Source: an uncultured Pseudomonadota bacterium (GTDB taxonomy: Bacteria > Pseudomonadota > Gammaproteobacteria > Ga0077536). Taken from it: a stretch of DNA of 64,000 nt. Shown here piece after piece: positions 9,207 to 18,719 of this stretch; position 1 is the stretch's first letter; every line of letters starts with the position of its first letter. The DNA is taken from positions 40,403 through 104,402 of the forward strand of contig CAIKBL010000081.1 of assembly GCA_903825645.1 (NCBI GenBank). The letters run 5' to 3'. The notes below the pieces were generated by a model. The model worked only from the letters and a program-made list of their open reading frames with translations, did no database searches and was not told where the DNA came from. The position numbers and the translations under genes are program-made.

Positions 9207-9277
9207 TTCCGCCTCTCCGGCCGGACGCCTAGACTGCCGGTGGCAATCCCCGGTAACGAGAAGCAAGGAATCGACGC

Positions 9278-11088
9278 GTGTCATCGACAGTGACTGCTCT
9301 GCCCCCCCCCCCCTCAATCGGGACCAGCTGGCCCGCCTGGATCAGGCCGCGAGCGGTTTGACGGGCGCGCAGCTCCAGTGGGCCAGCGGCTACCTCGCCG
9401 GACGCGCGGCAGCCGATCAGGCGCAGGGCGCTGCGCCAACCTTAAGACCCGAGAACAGCAAGGCGGGACAAAGCCTAGCCATTTTTTATGGTTCCCAAAC
9501 CGGTAACAGTCGGCGGCTGGCCGAACTCGCCCACGCACAAGCGACGGCCCAACAAATGCCAGCCCGGCTGATCAATCTCGCCGATTATTCGCCGCGTTTG
9601 CTCAAACAAGAAAGCGTCGCGGTGTTCATCGTGAGCACCCAAGGGGATGGCGATCCGCCGGAAGACGCCGTCTCGTTTTTCGAGTTTCTGCACGCGGCTA
9701 ACGCGCCCCGTCTGGAGAAGCTCAAATTCAGCGTTCTTGCCTTAGGCGATTCGAGTTACCCGTATTTTTGCCAGGCTGGCCGTGTTCTTGACGAGCGCCT
9801 TCTGGTACTCGGCGCCACGGCACTACAGGTTCGCATGGACTGCGATCTCGATTTCAGTGCCGCGGCCACGGGATGGACCGATGCGGTCATCGGGCAGGCG
9901 GCGAATCTGTTGAAGCCGCTCACGCTGCCCCAGGTCACGATTATCGAGACCGCTGCGAGCGCGATCCGCGCCGCAGAAGCGGGCAAGCAGACACGCGGCG
10001 AACTGCTGCTCAACCAACGGTTGAGCGGCCGCCATTCAGGGAAGGACGTTCGCCATTTGGAATTCGCGTTCGCGGATGCGAATTTCACTTACGAACCCGG
10101 CGACGGCATCTCAGTACAGCCACAGAACGCGAACGTCTTGGTAGAAGAAATCCTCGAGACACTGCGCGCGAGCGGTACGGTGCAGGTCGAGCGCCCTGGC
10201 GGCAGGTCCCGTCAATTAGTGGAAATTCTGACCGAAGAGGTAGAGCTCACGCTCATCAACCGCCAGCTCCTGAGCGCCCTCGAGGCACGCACGGGGCACG
10301 CTGGCCTGCAACATCTGCTGGCGACAGCGCATGCCGCCGAGTTTGCACATTATCTGGAAACTCACCAAGTCATCGATGTGCTTCGGGATTTTCCGGCGGA
10401 GCTCTCGCCCGCAGAGTTCGTCAGCCTGCTACGGCCGCTTGGACGCCGAACGTACTCTATCGCCTCTTCGAGTGCGGCGACGCCGGATGAAGCCCACTTA
10501 CTCGTTGCGGTGGTCGAGTCGCGTAACCTGCATGGGACACGCCTCGGCGCGGCGTCGAATTTTCTTGCCGCCATGACACCCGGATCTGAACTCACCCTGC
10601 ATCTGGAAGTAAACCCGACCTTTCATCTTCCTGCTGATGACGCGACTCCTCTGATCATGATCGGCCCCGGGACGGGCGTTGCCCCCTTCCGCGCCTTTGT
10701 CGCCGAACGCGCAGCGCGTGGAGCACAGGGCCGGCACTGGCTCTTTTTTGGCGAGCGCACGCATCGCGAAGATTTTCTCTATCAAACGGAGTGGCAAAAA
10801 GCGCTGGCACAAGGCCACTTGCACCGCCTGGACGTTGCCTTTTCGCGAGACCAGGCGCACAAGGATTATGTCCAACACCGCATTGTGGAAAATGCACGAG
10901 ACTGCTACGCCTGGCTGGAAGAAGGTGCCGCCCTATACGTCTGCGGCGATGCCAAACGTATGGCCAAAGATGTGCATGCCGCACTCCTCGAGGCTATCCG
11001 CCTAGGCAGTGGCAGCGACGAGGATGGGGCCCGTGAATACCTTCAGAACCTGCAACGCAACGGTCGTTACCGACGTGACGTATATTGA
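9278..11088 (+). CDS. cysJ: Sulfite reductase (NADPH) flavoprotein alpha subunit; 5' frame disrupted at C12
   Basis: CysJ passes electrons from NADPH through FAD and FMN to the CysI hemoprotein. Flavodoxin motif FYGSQTGNSRRLAELA, FAD motif RRTYSIASS, NADPH motif GPGTGVAPFRAF and the terminal aromatic RYRRDVY are all present. The tracked ORF starts at TTG 9358, but family similarity extends upstream as LNRDQLARLDQAASGLT. A GTG at 9278 with AAGGAA seven bases before it would give MSSTVTALPPPP, yet it is one base out of frame because of a C12 run at 9302-9313. C13 or C10 would restore the frame. It forms an operon with cysI. Confidence 0.9.
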
Positions 11089-11091
11089 ATC

Positions 11092-12828
11092 ATGACCGAA
11101 AAAAATCTATCACCCGTCGAAGGCATCAAAACGCGCAGTCGCCACCTGCGGGGCAGTATCGTGGAGAGTCTGCGTGAGCCCCTCAGCGGCGCCATGCATG
11201 AAGATGACACCCATCTCATCAAATTCCATGGGATCTACCAGCAGGACGATCGCGATCTGCGGGCAGAGCGCCGCTCACAACGCCTCGAGCCAGCCTACCA
11301 GTTCATGATCCGCGCGCGTGTTCCCGCCGGACGCTGTACCTCGGCGCAGTGGCTCGCGATGGACCAGATTGCCCGAACCTGGGCGAATCAAACTTTGCGC
11401 TTGACCACCCGACAGGCTTTCCAGTTTCACGGCATATTGAAACGCGACTTAAAGCCGTCGATTGCCGCCATTAATCACGCGCTGCTCGATACACTTGCTG
11501 CCTGCGGTGACGTGAACCGCAATGTCATGGGCACTACCCTGCCGTTTCCAACGGCCCTGCGCGGCCAGATCAACGATCTGTGTCAACGCTTAAGCGATCA
11601 CCTGACGCCGCGCACCCGCGCCTACCATGAAATATGGCTCGATGAGCAACTGATCGCCAGCAGCGTCCAGGAGATTGAGCCAATCTATGGGTCAACCTAC
11701 CTGCCGCGCAAGTTTAAAATCGGGATAGCGGTGCCGCCCGATAATGATGTCGACATTTACTCGCAGGATCTGGGCTTTATCGCCATCGTTGAGCATGGGG
11801 AATTGGTCGGCTTCAACGTCACTGCCGGGGGTGGGCTTGGCATGTCACATGGCGAATTCCAGACCTATCCGCGGCTGGGCGATCTGCTCGGGTTCTGCAC
11901 GACGCCTGAAGTCCTTGCGGTTGCAGAAGCGATCGTCGCCACGCAGCGAGATTTCGGGGATCGCACAAACCGCAAGCACGCGCGGCTAAAGTACACGATT
12001 GACACGCTCGGACTCGCCCGTTTCAAACGCGAAGTCGAAGCCCGACTTGCGCACCCGCTGCGCCCAGCCCGCGCTTTTCAGTTCACCCACAACGGAGACC
12101 GCTATGGGTGGCAGGAAGAGACCGACGGCACGAGTCACTTCACGGTCTATCTCGACAGTGGGCGGGTGCAGGACACGCCAACCCAACAGGCGCTCAGCGG
12201 TCTGCGCGCTATTGCCGAAGCGGATCTGGCTACTTTTTACCTCACACCGAACCAGAACGTCGTACTCGGGCATATTGCGCCCGAGAACCGTGAACGTGTG
12301 CAGGCGCTGCTGGCCAAGCACGGGCTCGGTGAGGCGCACATATCCCCTACCCGTGGACTTTCGATCGCCTGCGTCGGTTTCCCCACCTGCGGGCTGGCGA
12401 TGGCCGAAAGCGAACGCTACCTCGTCCCCTTCGTTTCCCGTCTCGAAGCCTTGCAGACACGCCTGGGATTAGCGGATGCGGCGATGACGATCCGGATCAC
12501 AGGATGTCCGAACGGCTGCGGCCGACCCTATCTTGCGGAAATCGCGCTCGTCGGTAAGGCGCCGGGCCGTTACAACTTGTACCTCGGCGGCGCCTTTAAC
12601 GGGACGCGTCTGAATGTACCGTATCGCGAGAGTGCCTCCGAAGAGGACATTCTGCTGACGCTCGAGCCCTTATTCGTCCGCTACGCCGCAGAACGGACAG
12701 CACAGGAGCGCTTCGGAGATTACCTGGTGCGCACCGGCGTCGTCCCGGCAATTCTGGTGGGCACTGAATTCGCCCAAGTGGCACAGACACTTGCGGAGCG
12801 CCGTAGCTCACCCGCACCGTCATCCTAA
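11092..12828 (+). CDS. cysI: Sulfite reductase (NADPH) hemoprotein beta subunit
   Basis: The 578-aa protein carries the 4Fe-4S/siroheme ligands: IACVGFPTCGLAMAESER (C-x5-C) and RITGCPNGCGRPYLAEI (C-x3-C). It reduces sulfite to sulfide with six electrons supplied by CysJ for cysteine synthesis. Length and motif spacing match enterobacterial CysI. It starts 3 bp after the cysJ stop, so the two subunits are cotranslated. The intact hemoprotein argues that the pathway is functional despite the disrupted 5' end of cysJ. Confidence 0.96.
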   Translation: MTEKNLSPVEGIKTRSRHLRGSIVESLREPLSGAMHEDDTHLIKFHGIYQQDDRDLRAERRSQRLEPAYQFMIRARVPAGRCTSAQWLAMDQIARTWANQTLRLTTRQAFQFHGILKRDLKPSIAAINHALLDTLAACGDVNRNVMGTTLPFPTALRGQINDLCQRLSDHLTPRTRAYHEIWLDEQLIASSVQEIEPIYGSTYLPRKFKIGIAVPPDNDVDIYSQDLGFIAIVEHGELVGFNVTAGGGLGMSHGEFQTYPRLGDLLGFCTTPEVLAVAEAIVATQRDFGDRTNRKHARLKYTIDTLGLARFKREVEARLAHPLRPARAFQFTHNGDRYGWQEETDGTSHFTVYLDSGRVQDTPTQQALSGLRAIAEADLATFYLTPNQNVVLGHIAPENRERVQALLAKHGLGEAHISPTRGLSIACVGFPTCGLAMAESERYLVPFVSRLEALQTRLGLADAAMTIRITGCPNGCGRPYLAEIALVGKAPGRYNLYLGGAFNGTRLNVPYRESASEEDILLTLEPLFVRYAAERTAQERFGDYLVRTGVVPAILVGTEFAQVAQTLAERRSSPAPSS

Positions 12829-12921
12829 ACCGGCAGACTTTCGGCTGGCGCTCGTCTTTGCTGTGGTCGACTCGTGGGCGAATCGCCGGGGTCGCGAGCG
12901 GCATACCCCTAGACATGAACG

Positions 12922-12937
12922 TTATATGAATTTATAA
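12922..12937. promoter_or_regulatory. AT-rich inverted repeat upstream of the YeeE pair
   Basis: TTATA-TGAATT-TATAA is a 5-bp inverted repeat in an unusually AT-rich patch of the 186-bp gap between cysI and the YeeE genes. It may be a promoter or an operator for an ArsR-type sulfur sensor; this is a guess from position only. Confidence 0.25.
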
Positions 12938-13014
12938 AGTGTTCGGTAGGCCCAGCTCGTCCAGCGGGTCGATACCAAGTTTCATTAACGTTCTCACTCA
13001 CCCGGAGCGCCTCG

Positions 13015-13485
13015 ATGCTTGCATTATATTTTCCGTCAGGCGTGCTGCATTATTTGCTCGGCGGCATTTTCATTGGCAGCGCCGTCAGTCTTGCATTTCT
13101 GACCACCGGTCTGGTGACGGGCATGAGCACGGTATTCAGTTCGACCTGGTCCTATCTGTCGCGCCTCAGCTTCTTTCAGGAGCCCCGGCTCGTCAACTCG
13201 CGCCAATGGCGACTGGTGCTTGCCCTCGGACTCATCCTGGGCGCCGCGCTCTGGATGATAACGTTCGGTGGCGCGACACCGGCGCACACCGCGATCCCGT
13301 GGTGGCGTCTACTGGTGGGGGGTTTTATAGCGGGTTTCGGCGCCCGTCTGAGCAACGGTTGCACCTCTGGACACGGCATTTGTGGCCTGGCTTCCCTGCA
13401 GACACCCTCGTTGCTCGCGGTGAGCGTGTTTCTAGCCACCGCAATACTAACGGCCAATCTGGTCCTGTATCTGGGTGGTGTCTGA
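13015..13485 (+). CDS. YeeE/YedE family transporter, first half-protein
   Basis: This 156-aa membrane protein has about four hydrophobic segments and the family signature RLSNGCTSGHGICGLASL, where the cysteine lines a sulfur-compound conduction path in YeeE/TsuA proteins. The second half is encoded by the next gene. Such split pairs (PmpA/PmpB type) import thiosulfate or related sulfur species; the substrate here is not determined. Location just after cysJI supports a role in sulfur supply. The stop overlaps the next start as TGATG. Confidence 0.85.
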   Translation: MLALYFPSGVLHYLLGGIFIGSAVSLAFLTTGLVTGMSTVFSSTWSYLSRLSFFQEPRLVNSRQWRLVLALGLILGAALWMITFGGATPAHTAIPWWRLLVGGFIAGFGARLSNGCTSGHGICGLASLQTPSLLAVSVFLATAILTANLVLYLGGV

Positions 13486-13919
13486 TGAAACCACAATCTC
13501 TCGTCGCCGTCCTCTTGAGCGGTGTCTTGTTCGGTTTTGGTCTTGCGGTGTCTACCATGATTCAGCCGGAAGTCGTGCTGAGCTTCCTACGTCTGCAGGA
13601 CCTGGGTCTGTTGTTGGTACTAGGCGGCGGCGCCTCGGTCACCGCAATGACATACCAATGCGCGCCGCGCCTGTTTAAGCGTCCGCTGTTTGAAGCCAGT
13701 TTTGGCCGGCATGCCGCGAGCCTCAATCGCCAGACCCTCGGGGGTGCCGCGCTATTCGGCATCGGCTGGGGCCTCTCCGGGGTGTGTCCGGGGCCTGCGA
13801 TAGCTGGACTGGGCGCGGGAAACGGCATGCTGCTTTATGCGCTCGGGGGAATGCTGGCGGGCGCTTACTGCCAAGGCTGGGTCGCGAGCCGCCGCGCCCC
13901 GGCGTCACGCGGCACCTGA
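13485..13919 (+). CDS. YeeE/YedE family transporter, second half-protein (DUF6691-like)
   Basis: The 144-aa product begins MKPQSLVAVLLSGVLFGFGL, has about four membrane spans and the conserved WGLSGVCPGPAIAGLG containing the second-half cysteine. It should assemble with the preceding protein in the inner membrane. The track lists a longer ORF from 12939, but that extension is antiphase to the first half-gene; the true ATG overlaps the previous stop by one base (TGATG), so translation is coupled. Confidence 0.85.
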   Translation: MKPQSLVAVLLSGVLFGFGLAVSTMIQPEVVLSFLRLQDLGLLLVLGGGASVTAMTYQCAPRLFKRPLFEASFGRHAASLNRQTLGGAALFGIGWGLSGVCPGPAIAGLGAGNGMLLYALGGMLAGAYCQGWVASRRAPASRGT

Positions 13920-14409
13920 TCGGTCCCCGCAGACAGGGTGGATCCCGTCCCCCGTCTGCGCTCACCAGAAGCGCACGCCGGCCCTAGCTACCGGTTTCGC
14001 GCAGGCCGGTGGCGTATTCCTGATCGGCGCGTATTCGACGCAATACCGCCGTGAAACCTCGTGTAGGCCGAACGGTAGGACTTGCCCGGGAGGATCATCA
14101 CGTGCCCAGCGGCTCACCTGTAGCGGCGCACCCCCAATGCGGCTTAGATTTAGCCCCCAGTTCCGTATTATCATAGGCGCCGGCCAGCAAAGCTCCCCTG
14201 AATCCTGCTCAGCGCCCGCCAGCGGTCCGACACGACCACCGCGCGCGACGGCTTGACTTCACATGTCCCAAAACCGAGGGAACCAGACGTTGTGCGGCCT
14301 CGGCAGTGGGCTCGGCAGATCCCGGAATGGCCACGAACGTGACCAACCGCTCGTTGCGAGCCCCCAGTCTAAGCCCCATGACACCCCTCAGATCGAGAGC
14401 CGCAACACG
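13920..14409. other. Intergenic stretch with possible gene remnant
   Basis: About 490 bp without a supported gene. The minus strand has short codon-like stretches in different frames (GARNERLVTFVAIPGSAEPTA from about 14380, then VVVSDRWRALSRIQGSFAG, then AYDNTELGAKSKPHWG) that look like pieces of one decayed protein, but no family was recognised. No terminator or RNA gene was seen. Confidence 0.3.
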
Positions 14410-15291
14410 ATGATCCGATTCGTTCAGTGGGCCACTTGGCCGCTTCTACTCACCACGTCATGTCTCATTCTGAGCGTCGGTTTCACCACGCCCGGCGACA
14501 TCGACGTCTTCGGCCTCGCGGTCAAACCAGAGCTTATTTATTTCAATTTGTCTTATGCTTGGATCGTCCTTTGGCTGCTACTGCTGGAGCGGTTGCTCCC
14601 CTATCGTGCGGCATGGCAGCGTAAGGATGGTCAGACTGGCGCCGATCTGGCCCATACGCTCCTGAACAAGGGTCTGGTGCAGTTCACCATCGTGCAGTTG
14701 ATGGGGATGTCCTTCTTTCAGCATCGAGAGGCGACCATGCTGTCGACCCAACCCCTGTTGGTCCAGGCAAGCGTGGGTTTACTTGCGGCAGAGTTCGGCC
14801 TGTATTGGGCCCATCGCTGGTCGCATGAATGGCCGCTGCTCTGGCGGTTCCACGCAGTGCATCACAGTGTGAAGCGCTTGTGGCTGATAAACACGGGCCG
14901 TTTCCATTTCGTCGATTCGAACCTAAGCGTGCTGGCGAGCGTCCCATTCTTGCTACTGACCGGCATTTCGATGAATGCCATCATCCTAGTTAGTGCGATC
15001 ACGGCCTACATCGGTGTCTTGACCCACTGCAATGTTGCAACGCGCTGCGGGTTCTTGAGCTACGTGTTTAATACCCCCAACCTGCACCGCTGGCATCACT
15101 CGTTGGTGCCCACCGAGGGCAATGCCAACTATGGCCAAAATCTGATGTTGTGGGATCAACTGTTCGGAACGTTCTTTATCCGCCCGGAGGCCGAATTAGG
15201 CGAAATCGGCATCGCAGAGCGTATGCCTGCCCGATTCATCGGGCAACTGTATGTCCCCTTCATCTGGAAGCGCTACCAACGTGCGCCGTGA
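14410..15291 (+). CDS. Sterol desaturase / fatty acid hydroxylase family protein
   Basis: The membrane protein has the histidine clusters of the diiron hydroxylase superfamily: YWAHRWSHE, FHAVHHSVKRLW and LHRWHHSLVP. Family members hydroxylate or desaturate sterols, carotenoids or fatty acids at the membrane. Two long hydrophobic segments precede the first cluster. The tracked ORF begins at 14263, but ATG 14410 (MIRFVQWATWPLLL) starts the plausible membrane protein, giving 293 aa. The substrate is unknown. It converges on the ferritin-like gene with a 7-bp gap. Confidence 0.85.
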   Translation: MIRFVQWATWPLLLTTSCLILSVGFTTPGDIDVFGLAVKPELIYFNLSYAWIVLWLLLLERLLPYRAAWQRKDGQTGADLAHTLLNKGLVQFTIVQLMGMSFFQHREATMLSTQPLLVQASVGLLAAEFGLYWAHRWSHEWPLLWRFHAVHHSVKRLWLINTGRFHFVDSNLSVLASVPFLLLTGISMNAIILVSAITAYIGVLTHCNVATRCGFLSYVFNTPNLHRWHHSLVPTEGNANYGQNLMLWDQLFGTFFIRPEAELGEIGIAERMPARFIGQLYVPFIWKRYQRAP

Positions 15292-15298
15292 GTCCCCC

Positions 15299-16126
15299 TC
15301 AGGCGGGCAACCGTTGCAGTCGCTGCAAGCGCCATTGGAGCAAACGCCACAATCCCGCCACTCCCCACTTGACCCAGCGCCGACTAGGTTTGAGATCCAC
15401 GGCCGCCAAAATCATGTACGCGGCACTACGCACGTGCTGTCGCTGATACCGGGCCATAGCACGCCGCCAGTACGCCGAGGCGCATGCTTCGCGCTCGTAG
15501 AGCCGCTCCTCGGTCCCTGCGTGGTTGGCACTGAAATAAGCATAGGCCAGCTCGTCGTCCTCAGTCTCCTGCACGCGTCCGAGCGCCACCCGCAAACGGG
15601 CCACGAAACCCAGCGGATTTCCCTGGAGGTAGCGTCGCAGGTGCATCTGGAACAGTCGGTAATGCGCTGCCTCATCTTGGGCGATGTGGTGACAGAGTTG
15701 GCGCAACACGGGCTCGTGGGTGCTGTCACGCAACGCCGCGTAAAAAGAACAAGTGCCCGACTCAACGACGCAGCGAGCGACCAGCTCCCCCGCTCGAGAG
15801 CCCCTGACAGACTCGGTAGCCGCCAGCGGCAAGCGATATCCGGCTCGGAATCGAGCCAGTCGCGCGGCAAAATCAAAATCCGGATCGATCCGTTCGGCCC
15901 ATTGCGCAAGCGCCCGCCCGTGTTGCGCTTCTTCCACGCCCCAGACATCCACTGCCGCTTTGAAAGCCGAATCGTCGCCGAAGACATTATGCAGATAGGT
16001 CACGTAATCCGCGCTGTTTGCCTCGACAATCGCCGCCGTCTTGATGGTCTGCAACAAATCCGCGTCGACCAGTTCGGGTGCCAAGCGATCCCACGGCAAC
16101 TCTTCAATTTTCCAATGCGGTCTCAT
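15299..16126 (-). CDS. Ferritin-like diiron domain protein
   Basis: The 275-aa helical protein has paired acidic motifs expected of a ferritin/rubrerythrin-like diiron site: AAIVEANSADY, GVEEAQHGRAL, RCVVESGTC and AQDEAAHYRLF. It may act as a diiron oxidase or hydroxylase, but no specific reaction can be assigned. The C-terminus (WRLLQWRLQRLQRLPA) is basic and amphipathic. It is convergent with the sterol desaturase-like gene, and both encode non-heme diiron folds, which may be coincidence. Confidence 0.75.
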   Translation of the reverse strand: MRPHWKIEELPWDRLAPELVDADLLQTIKTAAIVEANSADYVTYLHNVFGDDSAFKAAVDVWGVEEAQHGRALAQWAERIDPDFDFAARLARFRAGYRLPLAATESVRGSRAGELVARCVVESGTCSFYAALRDSTHEPVLRQLCHHIAQDEAAHYRLFQMHLRRYLQGNPLGFVARLRVALGRVQETEDDELAYAYFSANHAGTEERLYEREACASAYWRRAMARYQRQHVRSAAYMILAAVDLKPSRRWVKWGVAGLWRLLQWRLQRLQRLPA

Positions 16127-16340
16127 GAGGCACCGAAGCCCGCGGGCCGTGCCGTCATCGGGCCGAGGTGTACAGAGCCGAAGCGCCCAGCGTATAGTGC
16201 CGGCCGCGTCGGGCTCGTTTGCGCCGTGCGTCTAAGCGGTGTGCGGCGGACAACAAGACAGGTAGGATGATTCATGGCTCTGATTGTAACCCTTGTCGAA
16301 CACGATAGGCTGCTTGTCCATTCAGGAGAACACTCCCGTC

Positions 16341-18200
16341 GTGGTTGAACCCAACGCATTGCCTGCTCATCGTCCCCGTCAAGTTTTTTCTGTGGCATCG
16401 TATCTGCCACTGCACTGGCCAGAATTGTTACGCCGTGTCGTCGCCATCAGCGTTGACTGGCTCCTCGGCTTCCGCTCGTTAACCAAGCGTTACCATCGCG
16501 TACCGGCGGCGGCAAACGCGCAGGAATTCACCTCGCTCGCGCTGAAGGAGCTGGGGGTTCGCCCGAGCGTTGCCGAACATGAACTTGCCGGGATCCCAGC
16601 CGAAGGGGGCTGCCTGCTCATCGCTAATCATCCTCATGGGGGGCTCGATGGGTTGCTCCTGATGGAGACGTTACTGAAGCGCAGATCTGATGTCCGCTTC
16701 ATGGCGAATCATTTTTTAAGTCGCTTTCAAGAGCTTGGCTCGTTGTTCCTTGAGGTTGACCCCTTCGACACGAGCGCGGCGCGGCGTTTTAACTCGAGCG
16801 CCGCCCGTGAGGCGCTCGCTTGGCTACGTAACGGCGGATTACTGGTCATTTTCCCCGGCGGCGAAGTGTCCAGCTTCGATTGGAGTGACCGGAAAATCAT
16901 CGATCCCGAATGGAATACCGGCGTCGCTCGTCTCGCTACCCAGACTCAGGTACCCGTCGTACCCTGTCACATCGGGGGTCGTAACAGCCTCTTATTCCAG
17001 ATGGTCGGTCTTCTCCATCCCCGTTTACGTACCGCGTTGCTCGCGCGAGAAATGTTGAATGCGCATGACCGCACGGTCCGAATTCGTTTCGGAATGCCGA
17101 TTCCATTCGATGTGTTGGGTGATCTCGAGAATCGGCAACAGATTATTCGCTACCTGCGTACCAAGACGTATTTGCTCGCAGAGCGAATTGATCACCGCTT
17201 TGTACTTGGCCGCGCCGGCTCACCTCGCCGACCGGAGGAAAAACTGACTTCCGCCATTTCTAGCGACGTACTCAGTGCCGAAGTCGCGGCACTCCCCACG
17301 GATCAATGCATCCTCAAAAGCGGGCATTTCGAAGTGTGGTTTGCACAATCGGCGCAGATTCCGTGGTTACTCCAGGAAATCGGCCGCTTGCGTGAGATCT
17401 CATTTCGCGAAGTAGGCGAAGGTACGGGCAAACCCTCCGACATCGATTTGTACGATACCTATTACAAGCATCTATTTGTCTGGGACGCGCCCAAGCAAAA
17501 AATTGTCGGAGGCTATCGCCTTGCCCATGCCGATGACATCCTGCGTCAATACGGACCTAAAGGGCTTTATGTGCATTCCCTGTTCAAGCTGGCACCGCAG
17601 CTGCAAGCAGGTCTCGAACACGCCATCGAAGTCGGTCGCTCCTTCGTCGCGCCTGATTACCAGCGAAGCTATTCGGCCCTTATGCTGCTATGGAAGGGCG
17701 TGGCAAGTTATCTGGCAATGCGTCCTCGCTACAACGTCCTGTTCGGTCCGGTCAGCATCAGTAACGACTACCACCCGATATCCCAGCAGATCTTGGTGCG
17801 CTTTCTGAAGCACCATAAATTCGAAAGAGTACGGGCTAGTTTGGTAAAACCCCGTCGACCGTTTCGACCCAAAGATCATGAAGCCGCGGATATCGTAGAT
17901 TTGGACAGCGGCGATCTACGCCTGGTCGCCGATTTGCTGCGGGCCGTGGAGCCGGATGACCGGGGTGTCCCGGTGCTCCTGCGCCAATACCTCAAATTGG
18001 GGGGGCAGATCCTAGGGTTCAACATCGACAGCGATTTCGGCAATGCCATTGATTGTTTGTTGTGGGTCGACATGCGCAGAACAGAACTACCGCTGCTGCG
18101 CAAATATATGGGTAATGAACTCGCCGAGGCGTTTTATGCGCGACACTGCGTGGAAACGCCGACCGCGGCGACGGGCAGCCCAGTTGCCGCGCTGCGCTGA
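16341..18200 (+). CDS. Bifunctional acyltransferase: PlsC-like plus OlsB-like GNAT (OlsF-type)
   Basis: The N-terminal half (about 1-290) is a lysophospholipid acyltransferase with ANHPHGGLDGLLLME and FPGGEVSS. The C-terminal half is an OlsB-like N-acyltransferase (HFEVWFAQSAQIPWLLQEIG, DLYDTYYKHLFVWD, GGYRLAHADDIL). This is the architecture of OlsF, which makes ornithine lipids from ornithine and acyl donors. The track begins at TTG 16293; GTG 16341 has AGGAGAA ten bases upstream and is preferred (619 aa). Product specificity is inferred from architecture only. Confidence 0.75.
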   Translation: MVEPNALPAHRPRQVFSVASYLPLHWPELLRRVVAISVDWLLGFRSLTKRYHRVPAAANAQEFTSLALKELGVRPSVAEHELAGIPAEGGCLLIANHPHGGLDGLLLMETLLKRRSDVRFMANHFLSRFQELGSLFLEVDPFDTSAARRFNSSAAREALAWLRNGGLLVIFPGGEVSSFDWSDRKIIDPEWNTGVARLATQTQVPVVPCHIGGRNSLLFQMVGLLHPRLRTALLAREMLNAHDRTVRIRFGMPIPFDVLGDLENRQQIIRYLRTKTYLLAERIDHRFVLGRAGSPRRPEEKLTSAISSDVLSAEVAALPTDQCILKSGHFEVWFAQSAQIPWLLQEIGRLREISFREVGEGTGKPSDIDLYDTYYKHLFVWDAPKQKIVGGYRLAHADDILRQYGPKGLYVHSLFKLAPQLQAGLEHAIEVGRSFVAPDYQRSYSALMLLWKGVASYLAMRPRYNVLFGPVSISNDYHPISQQILVRFLKHHKFERVRASLVKPRRPFRPKDHEAADIVDLDSGDLRLVADLLRAVEPDDRGVPVLLRQYLKLGGQILGFNIDSDFGNAIDCLLWVDMRRTELPLLRKYMGNELAEAFYARHCVETPTAATGSPVAALR

Positions 18201-18403
18201 GGGGGAGTTGAGAGCTGGCGCGGGCCGTTCGGAACATCTCGCCTGTGCGGGGCACCGTGTCGAGCTGAGCGGACACGTCGGGATCACACGCCGCGTGCGG
18301 GTATGTGCGATTTCTTTCGCGATCGGTGAAGAGTCGGCATAATCGCCCACTGATCACGCTGTTCAAGACCGGCAGGCTGCGGCCGCCTCATGATGGAACC
18401 TCC

Positions 18404-18682
18404 ATGCGCCACCCACGAGGGAAATTATTTGCGTTAATGCTACTGCTCGCGGCCTGCGGCAAGACCGAGAATCGGCCTGCGACCGCGCTACCATCTTCCG
18501 CTTCGGTGGAAGCACTCGCCGTGCGGGTCCCGACCAAGCCCCTCGAGCCGCCGGTCTACACGCTGCCCAAGGGACCTATCCGACTCTCCGACGATACGGT
18601 GGTTTATGGCCCAATCCAAGTGTCGACATTAAAAAATACTTGGTGGCAACAGTACAACCGCGGGGCAAACGCCCCGCGATGA
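18404..18682 (+). CDS. Small predicted lipoprotein
   Basis: A 92-aa protein starting MRHPRGKLFALMLLLAACGK, a lipoprotein signal peptide with lipobox LAAC. The mature part is proline-rich and ends LKNTWWQQYNRGANAPR. No family was recognised. The tracked ORF is longer, but ATG 18404 places the signal correctly. It is followed closely by the convergent FrhB-like gene, and a GC hairpin overlaps its last codons. Confidence 0.6.
   Translation: MRHPRGKLFALMLLLAACGKTENRPATALPSSASVEALAVRVPTKPLEPPVYTLPKGPIRLSDDTVVYGPIQVSTLKNTWWQQYNRGANAPR
18659..18678. terminator. GC hairpin at the end of the lipoprotein gene
   Basis: CGCGGGGC-AAAC-GCCCCGCG is a perfect 8-bp stem with a 4-nt loop. It overlaps the final codons of the lipoprotein gene and lies between convergent genes. 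There is no T-run, so intrinsic termination is uncertain; it may protect 3' ends or act with Rho. Confidence 0.4.
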
Positions 18683-18719
18683 TCTCGCGCGCCGTCCATT
18701 AAAGACAACACGCGCGTAC

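Noticed and set aside
12939-13919. 326-aa ORF starting in the cysI-YeeE gap
   Set aside because: Its first half is antiphase to the first YeeE half-gene; the true second gene begins at 13485 with a TGATG junction.
15251-16270. 339-aa plus-strand ORF
   Set aside because: It is the shadow of the ferritin-like gene on the minus strand, which has family motifs.
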